Source: Bacteroidota bacterium
GTDB lineage: Bacteria > Bacteroidota > Bacteroidia > Bacteroidales > JACABE01
Reading direction: 5' to 3'
DNA length: 57,705 nucleotides
Assembly: GCA_013377005.1 (NCBI GenBank)
Contig: JACABE010000003.1
Location: 69,036 to 126,740 of the forward strand
Position 1 is the stretch's first letter; each line of letters opens with the position of its first letter. The position numbers and the translations under genes were made by a program. The notes under the pieces are model-generated. The model saw only the letters and a program-made list of their open reading frames with translations, was not told the origin of the DNA and ran no database searches. Positions 53,548 through 57,705 of this stretch are shown one piece after another.

Positions 53548-55058
53548 TGGAAAATTATTCAAATAAAGATTGGTCTAATCTACCCACTCATAAGCCCGAT
53601 GCGGATTTATGGGACAGGATAGATACTGAGCTTGACTTGGAACAAGTTTCCAAAAATTTAGGGCAACTTCCCAAGTATTCGCCTAAGCTTAATCTATGGA
53701 AATCTATACATTCAAAATTATTTTTTTATCAGAATCTTAATTATTTTTATGCTGCAGGTATTGGCATTACTGCAATTGCATTATTTTTTATTTTTATTAA
53801 TACATTCAATACAGAACCTAAAATCAAACAATCCAACTTAGTACATGAAGAATTATCTGCAAATCAACGCAATTACAATAAGCAAGATGGTTTAAGTTTA
53901 AAGAATACAAATGCTTTTATTGAAGGTAAAGGATTATTATCCAAACCAGTTCAGACGAAGATATTAAATGTATCTGAAAACATCAATTCTATTAAGCTAC
54001 ATAAAAAAGTAAAAACTTTAAATACTATAAAAATACTTAGAAAACTGAATGAAACAGCACAACTGCCAAAAGATGAAAAGAAACAAATAATCAATGAGCA
54101 AATAAGAGAAAAAGACAAACCACTATATATTTCCGATATCACCGAACAAACTGTTGTAGAAAATTTAAACAAAGAACAATTACATAATTTGATACAAAAA
54201 GAACACGAAAATAAAAGAGATGAAAATACAAAACTACCTATTTCTTTAAGTTCGGATACTAACCAAAATATTACGGAAACTATTAATAACAATGATATAA
54301 ACGGAATAGACCCTAAAAGAATCAATCTTAAATCTGCCAATATTCCGGTTAAGAAATCATTATATTCTGTAGGAATAGACTATACTTTCAGCAAAATATA
54401 CAATGCTGAAAAGTTTTCATACTCAGATAATAAAACGTTAGGACAATATGGCATTAGTCTAAAATATAATTATTCAAGCTGGATAATGCAAACAGGGTTT
54501 AATTATAGTAGATTTTCAGATAATTTTACTTATAACTCCGATCAAAAACAAATTTTATACGAATCATTCAATTATGTGGATTCTGTAATTTATAATTCAC
54601 AAGGAAATATAATTCAATATATAACTCATCCTGTGAGCCTTAAAGATAGTATTTTGTTTCAGCAATTGATTAAAACAACAAAAAAATATTCTTTGTTAAA
54701 TATACCCTTAACTGTTGCTTATCAATATGGATTCGGCAAAATCTTTGTTTCATTAAAAGCAGGTATTTTATGTTCTTTCATTATATCTGAAAAAGAAACA
54801 ATGGTTCTACCAGATAATGCTTATACTTCTGTATTGAAAATTTATACAGAGCATTCAAACATTAATAAAACTAATTGGGCCGGGCTTTTATCCATAGAAT
54901 TCGATTATCATTTAAACAAATACTGGGGTATTTCTGTTGAACCAACAATGCAGTATTATTTTAAACCACTATATAAAGAAATGGATATCAATACTAACTT
55001 AAATAATCTTTCTCCTTATTTGATCGGGCTAAAAACAGGATTATTCTATAAATTTTAA
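53547..55058 (+). CDS. Putative trans-envelope anti-sigma protein with outer-membrane-barrel-like domain
   Basis: The 503-residue product has an unusual layout. The N-terminal ~62 residues are presumably cytoplasmic and contain two related motifs (LPTHKPDADLWDRIDTEL at 12-29, LPKYSPKLNLWKSIHSKL near 41-58). A membrane helix follows (~67-87). A highly charged Lys/Glu/Asn linker runs to ~265, long enough to cross the periplasm. The last ~230 residues look like a beta-barrel: SVGIDYTFSKIYNAEKFSYS, YGISLKYNYSSWIMQTGFNY, ending LIGLKTGLFYKF with a terminal Phe. It overlaps the sigma gene by one base, as anti-sigma genes do. A short cytoplasmic tail after a TM that binds sigma is the inference. Confidence 0.7.
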   Translation: MENYSNKDWSNLPTHKPDADLWDRIDTELDLEQVSKNLGQLPKYSPKLNLWKSIHSKLFFYQNLNYFYAAGIGITAIALFFIFINTFNTEPKIKQSNLVHEELSANQRNYNKQDGLSLKNTNAFIEGKGLLSKPVQTKILNVSENINSIKLHKKVKTLNTIKILRKLNETAQLPKDEKKQIINEQIREKDKPLYISDITEQTVVENLNKEQLHNLIQKEHENKRDENTKLPISLSSDTNQNITETINNNDINGIDPKRINLKSANIPVKKSLYSVGIDYTFSKIYNAEKFSYSDNKTLGQYGISLKYNYSSWIMQTGFNYSRFSDNFTYNSDQKQILYESFNYVDSVIYNSQGNIIQYITHPVSLKDSILFQQLIKTTKKYSLLNIPLTVAYQYGFGKIFVSLKAGILCSFIISEKETMVLPDNAYTSVLKIYTEHSNINKTNWAGLLSIEFDYHLNKYWGISVEPTMQYYFKPLYKEMDINTNLNNLSPYLIGLKTGLFYKF

Positions 55059-55070
55059 GAAAATTCAGAT

Positions 55071-57128
55071 ATGGTTGAAAAAAAAATACCTTTTATTTTA
55101 GCTTTTTTACTGCTTGCATGTACTGCTGTATTTCCTCAAGGCAATATGAATTGGGATTGGGTTAAAACTGCAGGTGGTTTGCAATCCCAAAAAGCTACTT
55201 CCATTGCTGTTAATAATAATGATGTTGTTATTGCTGGTACATTTAACAGTAATTATATTTCTTTGGAGAGCAATATTGTGGTTCTTACTAATAGCGATTC
55301 CAACAGTTTTACGTCTAATTATTTTGTTGCTAAATACAATCAAAACGGACAAGTTATTTGGGCCAAAAAAGCTTTCTCTAATGTAGGAACCTCTTCTAAT
55401 AAAATAGTGATCGATAACAATGGCAATATTTATGCTTGTGGATTTATAAATACTACCAACGGAATTAATACTATATCTTTTGATGGAGCTAGTTCATACA
55501 CACATACTGGAGGAAAATCATTTTTAACGAAATACTCGCCTCAGGGTTCAACTCAATGGGTGTTATTTATCAATAATAAATTTTGGGGTTACGATACTAT
55601 TTCAAGCTTAAAATGGGATAGAAACACCAATTCATTATTAATTGCTGGTCATTGTTTGGGCGATACGGTTGGTATTGGGAATATGAATATTATAAATTCA
55701 GGGAATAATCTGCATTCATCATTTGTTGCAAAAATTGATGTTCAGCAAGGGAATGTGGTTTGGATTAGCAAAACTAAAGGAAATTCATTTATCAATAAAA
55801 TAAATGAAATTGCGCTTGATACAAGTGGATCAATCTACACTGCTGCTTCATTTTTGGGTTCCTATCTTGTTTTATCCCCGATAGATTCATTAGTTAATTC
55901 TACTTCATCAGCTGGTGCTTTGTTTTATGATGGATATTTTGCAAAATACAATAAAAATGGAGTGTTGCAATGGTGCAAAAAAGGAATATGTAATTCGGAT
56001 GATGAAATTACAGCCATAACTTGCAGGAATAATAACCATTTAGTAATAGGAGGGTACAATAATTCAACATTACTTTTAAATAATGGTGCTTCATTAAACG
56101 GCAAAAATTTTATATTAGAATACGATCTACAGGGTAACTTTGTAAATGCAGCAAATTTCACTTCTACAATAACATCAATAAGTGCTTATAAATCTGGAAG
56201 TGGTTTTGTAATTGGAGGGATATTTACTTCAGATAGTTTGATATTTGGAAACACAATTTTACATAAACACAGCACTCCGAGTTTGTTGAATACCAACATA
56301 TTTATATGTCGTTCCGATTCTTTTGCGACTTATAATAATGCTATTGCAGCCGGAGGATTTGCATCCTGCAATTTAAATAGTGTAATAGTAGCCGATTCTA
56401 ATAAGCTTTATGCTTGCGGCTCATTTAATCAACCATCCATTAACTTTGGAGCAATGCAATTTAATTCTCATGGAATTACTGATTTATTCCTGACCAAACT
56501 GGATGCTGGAATTTCGCCACCCATTCCTTTAAAATACAATATGGGAGGAACTGTTTTTGTAGGTTCAATGCCTGTAGACCATGCAATGGCTTATTTATAT
56601 GAAATGAATCATAGTATTATAGATAGTTGCAAGATTGATACTATGGGCTTTTATCAATTTTATCAGAAACCAATGGGAAACTATAAAATAAGTGCCGAAG
56701 TACTTTCTAATTCAATTTATTTTAATCAAAATTACAGCGCCACATTTTATCCTAATAAAACGAGTTTTGCTGATGCAGAAACAATATTGCTTAACACTAA
56801 CAGATGGGAACGAAATATACAATTGCAAAATACAAATACTGTTGATGAATCAAATACTAATTTGCAAAATTTAGTTATATTGAAAACCTATCCGAATCCT
56901 GCAAAGAATGATTTGGATATTATTGTTGGAAATAAGTTTTTAGGAGATTGTAAGATGATAGTAATGAACACAAACGGGCAATTAGTTTTGACGAAAATAT
57001 GTAATAATGAATCAAACACTGAGATGATTCATCTAAATATATCTTCACTCAAACAAGGCTTGTATCATTTGATTTTAATTGATAAGTTGGGGAATTATGG
57101 TAGTTCAAGATTTGTGAAAACTGAGTAA
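55071..57128 (+). CDS. Secreted propeller-like protein with T9SS type A sorting domain
   Basis: The 685-residue product has a signal peptide (FILAFLLLACTAVFPQ, cleavage near 23; a Cys inside the hydrophobic core makes a lipobox possible but less likely). The body has repeats of the SBBP kind: NYFVAKYNQNGQVIWAKK, IVIDNNGNIYACGF, SFLTKYSPQGSTQWVLF and YDGYFAKYNKNGVLQWCKKG, typical of propeller-like surface proteins. A carboxypeptidase-like segment (GGTVFVGSMPVDHAMAYLYE near 500) and a sorting domain (LKTYPNPAKNDLDIIV, MIVMNTNGQLVLTK, SLKQGLYHLILID) follow. It starts 12 bp after the putative anti-sigma gene, so it is likely part of the same operon and may be a target of that sigma factor. Confidence 0.85.
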   Translation: MVEKKIPFILAFLLLACTAVFPQGNMNWDWVKTAGGLQSQKATSIAVNNNDVVIAGTFNSNYISLESNIVVLTNSDSNSFTSNYFVAKYNQNGQVIWAKKAFSNVGTSSNKIVIDNNGNIYACGFINTTNGINTISFDGASSYTHTGGKSFLTKYSPQGSTQWVLFINNKFWGYDTISSLKWDRNTNSLLIAGHCLGDTVGIGNMNIINSGNNLHSSFVAKIDVQQGNVVWISKTKGNSFINKINEIALDTSGSIYTAASFLGSYLVLSPIDSLVNSTSSAGALFYDGYFAKYNKNGVLQWCKKGICNSDDEITAITCRNNNHLVIGGYNNSTLLLNNGASLNGKNFILEYDLQGNFVNAANFTSTITSISAYKSGSGFVIGGIFTSDSLIFGNTILHKHSTPSLLNTNIFICRSDSFATYNNAIAAGGFASCNLNSVIVADSNKLYACGSFNQPSINFGAMQFNSHGITDLFLTKLDAGISPPIPLKYNMGGTVFVGSMPVDHAMAYLYEMNHSIIDSCKIDTMGFYQFYQKPMGNYKISAEVLSNSIYFNQNYSATFYPNKTSFADAETILLNTNRWERNIQLQNTNTVDESNTNLQNLVILKTYPNPAKNDLDIIVGNKFLGDCKMIVMNTNGQLVLTKICNNESNTEMIHLNISSLKQGLYHLILIDKLGNYGSSRFVKTE

Positions 57129-57296
57129 ATCATATCATTAATAGCAAAATGAAATAACCATTTATAAAATTTAAATACATTGAACTGTTTTTTATTGTAA
57201 TTTCACATCTTCAAAAAAATATTTTAAACCCGATGCAACCTTTTTTTGCTTTATAGTCTCTTTAATGTAAATAAAAAATCAATAATAATTTATACC

Positions 57297-57705
57297 ATGA
57301 AAAAGAAAATTTTACTTTTATGTTTTGCATTTTTTAGCTTGTTTTCTTTGCAGGCACAAAATGCTTTCTTTGTTGCAGGTTATGTGACCAATTTAAATGG
57401 AGCCGCTATTAATAATCATGCTGTTTATATTATGTCTGATAGTAGCTCTTCCGTTATTCCCGTTATTTATGCAACGGCTAATACAAATGCAAACGGTTAT
57501 TATTCTTTTACATTTACAAATGTTCCAACTTCTGGTACTTTGGTTAATTTTCATGTTTATACTTATGATTGTAGTGGAAATATTCATGTCATTACCATTA
57601 CCAATGCTAATCCTCAGCAGAATGTAGCTAATTTTTCTATTTGTAATGGAACAACAAATAATTGCCATGCTAATTATTCTTATTATTCAGATTCTGCAAC
57701 TGCTG
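57297..57705 (+). CDS. Exported protein with carboxypeptidase-like domain, 3' partial
   Basis: An ATG at 57297 opens a frame that runs to the window end (136 codons visible). The signal peptide is clear (MKKKILLLCFAFFSLFSLQAQ, cleavage after residue 20-21). Residues ~24-105 follow the CarboxypepD_reg-like pattern: FVAGYVTNLNGAAINNHAVY, then ANTNANGYYSFTFTNVP. After that comes NGTTNNCHANYSYYSDSATA, which looks like the start of a PKD-type domain of the kind with Y-x-Y-x-x-D. It is probably a T9SS cargo, but its C-terminus is outside the window. The 168-bp gap before it contains no clear promoter. Confidence 0.85.
   Translation, partial: MKKKILLLCFAFFSLFSLQAQNAFFVAGYVTNLNGAAINNHAVYIMSDSSSSVIPVIYATANTNANGYYSFTFTNVPTSGTLVNFHVYTYDCSGNIHVITITNANPQQNVANFSICNGTTNNCHANYSYYSDSATA

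Noticed and set aside
53951-54340. Minus-strand hydrophobic open frame of 129 codons
   Set aside because: It is antisense to the Lys/Glu/Asn-rich linker of the putative anti-sigma protein; hydrophobicity results from reading that composition backwards.
57393-57668. Open frames on both strands near the right end
   Set aside because: The true gene here is the frame from 57297 with a signal peptide and CarboxypepD-like domain, which runs out of the window; the others are its shadows.
1-57705. T9SS core or gliding genes (sprA, porV, gldK-N), rRNA or tRNA genes
   Set aside because: I looked for their usual motifs and for tRNA-like cloverleaf words and found none; only cargo proteins for the system are present.

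Overview
The window is 57.7 kb of AT-rich DNA from a member of the Bacteroidota, probably an environmental Bacteroidia or related lineage with a type IX secretion system (T9SS). The evidence is: many proteins with C-terminal T9SS sorting domains (five type A, plus two giant proteins ending in the gliding-motility-associated type B domain); a TonB-dependent receptor with a carboxypeptidase-like N-terminal domain; an HU/HIG-type DNA-binding protein; TTG-N19-TAnnTTTG promoters; and little sign of Shine-Dalgarno sites. No rRNA, tRNA, CRISPR array or T9SS core gene was recognised.

Layout. (1) 1-611: the 3' part of a HAD phosphatase. (2) 800-21078: a long block of minus-strand genes. It starts with a TMEM175-like K+ channel and several unrecognised exported proteins scattered among short palindromic repeats. 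An HU-like gene follows, with a duplicated fragment of its own 5' end nearby, then an outer-membrane barrel/TPR pair, a YkgJ-type cysteine-cluster protein and a DoxX protein. The block ends with a metal-related operon (HYC_CC_PP-like protein, TonB receptor, HMA protein, thioredoxin-like protein, beta-barrel protein). A ~160-bp direct repeat (636-795 and 21165-21326) brackets the block. Inside it, in opposite orientation, lie two single-gene units (13695-15556) whose borders follow the geometry of integron cassettes. (3) 21447-37232: two giant T9SS type B surface proteins. The second is split by a 551-bp IS200/IS605-type element; removing it restores one 3,087-codon frame. Between the giants is a 29-codon fossil of the 3' end of ubiD, whose intact copy lies after the second giant, so this locus grew by tandem duplication. 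(4) 37258-43415, minus strand: UbiD decarboxylase, an LEA-like lipoprotein, a T9SS-tagged thioredoxin-like protein, MiaA and a CCA-adding-type enzyme with HD domain. (5) 43573-51331, plus strand: a membrane glycosyltransferase-like protein, isocitrate dehydrogenase, a phosphodiester glycosidase (NAGPA) protein, a lysozyme-like protein, a degenerate HD protein, a four-helix-bundle protein and a fused aconitase-family enzyme. (6) 51547-57705, plus strand: an exported PLD-family protein, then an ECF sigma factor overlapping a membrane protein that looks like an anti-sigma N-terminus joined to an outer-membrane barrel, then two exported proteins, the last cut by the window end.

Functionally, the housekeeping genes cover central carbon metabolism (aconitase-type plus isocitrate dehydrogenase), quinone biosynthesis (UbiD) and tRNA maturation (MiaA, CCA enzyme). 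The accessory regions are dominated by exported or surface proteins. The most unusual signals are the integron-like two-cassette array, the IS-split giant gene with its ubiD fossil, and the putative trans-envelope sigma regulator. All functional calls come from reading motifs; no database search was run.
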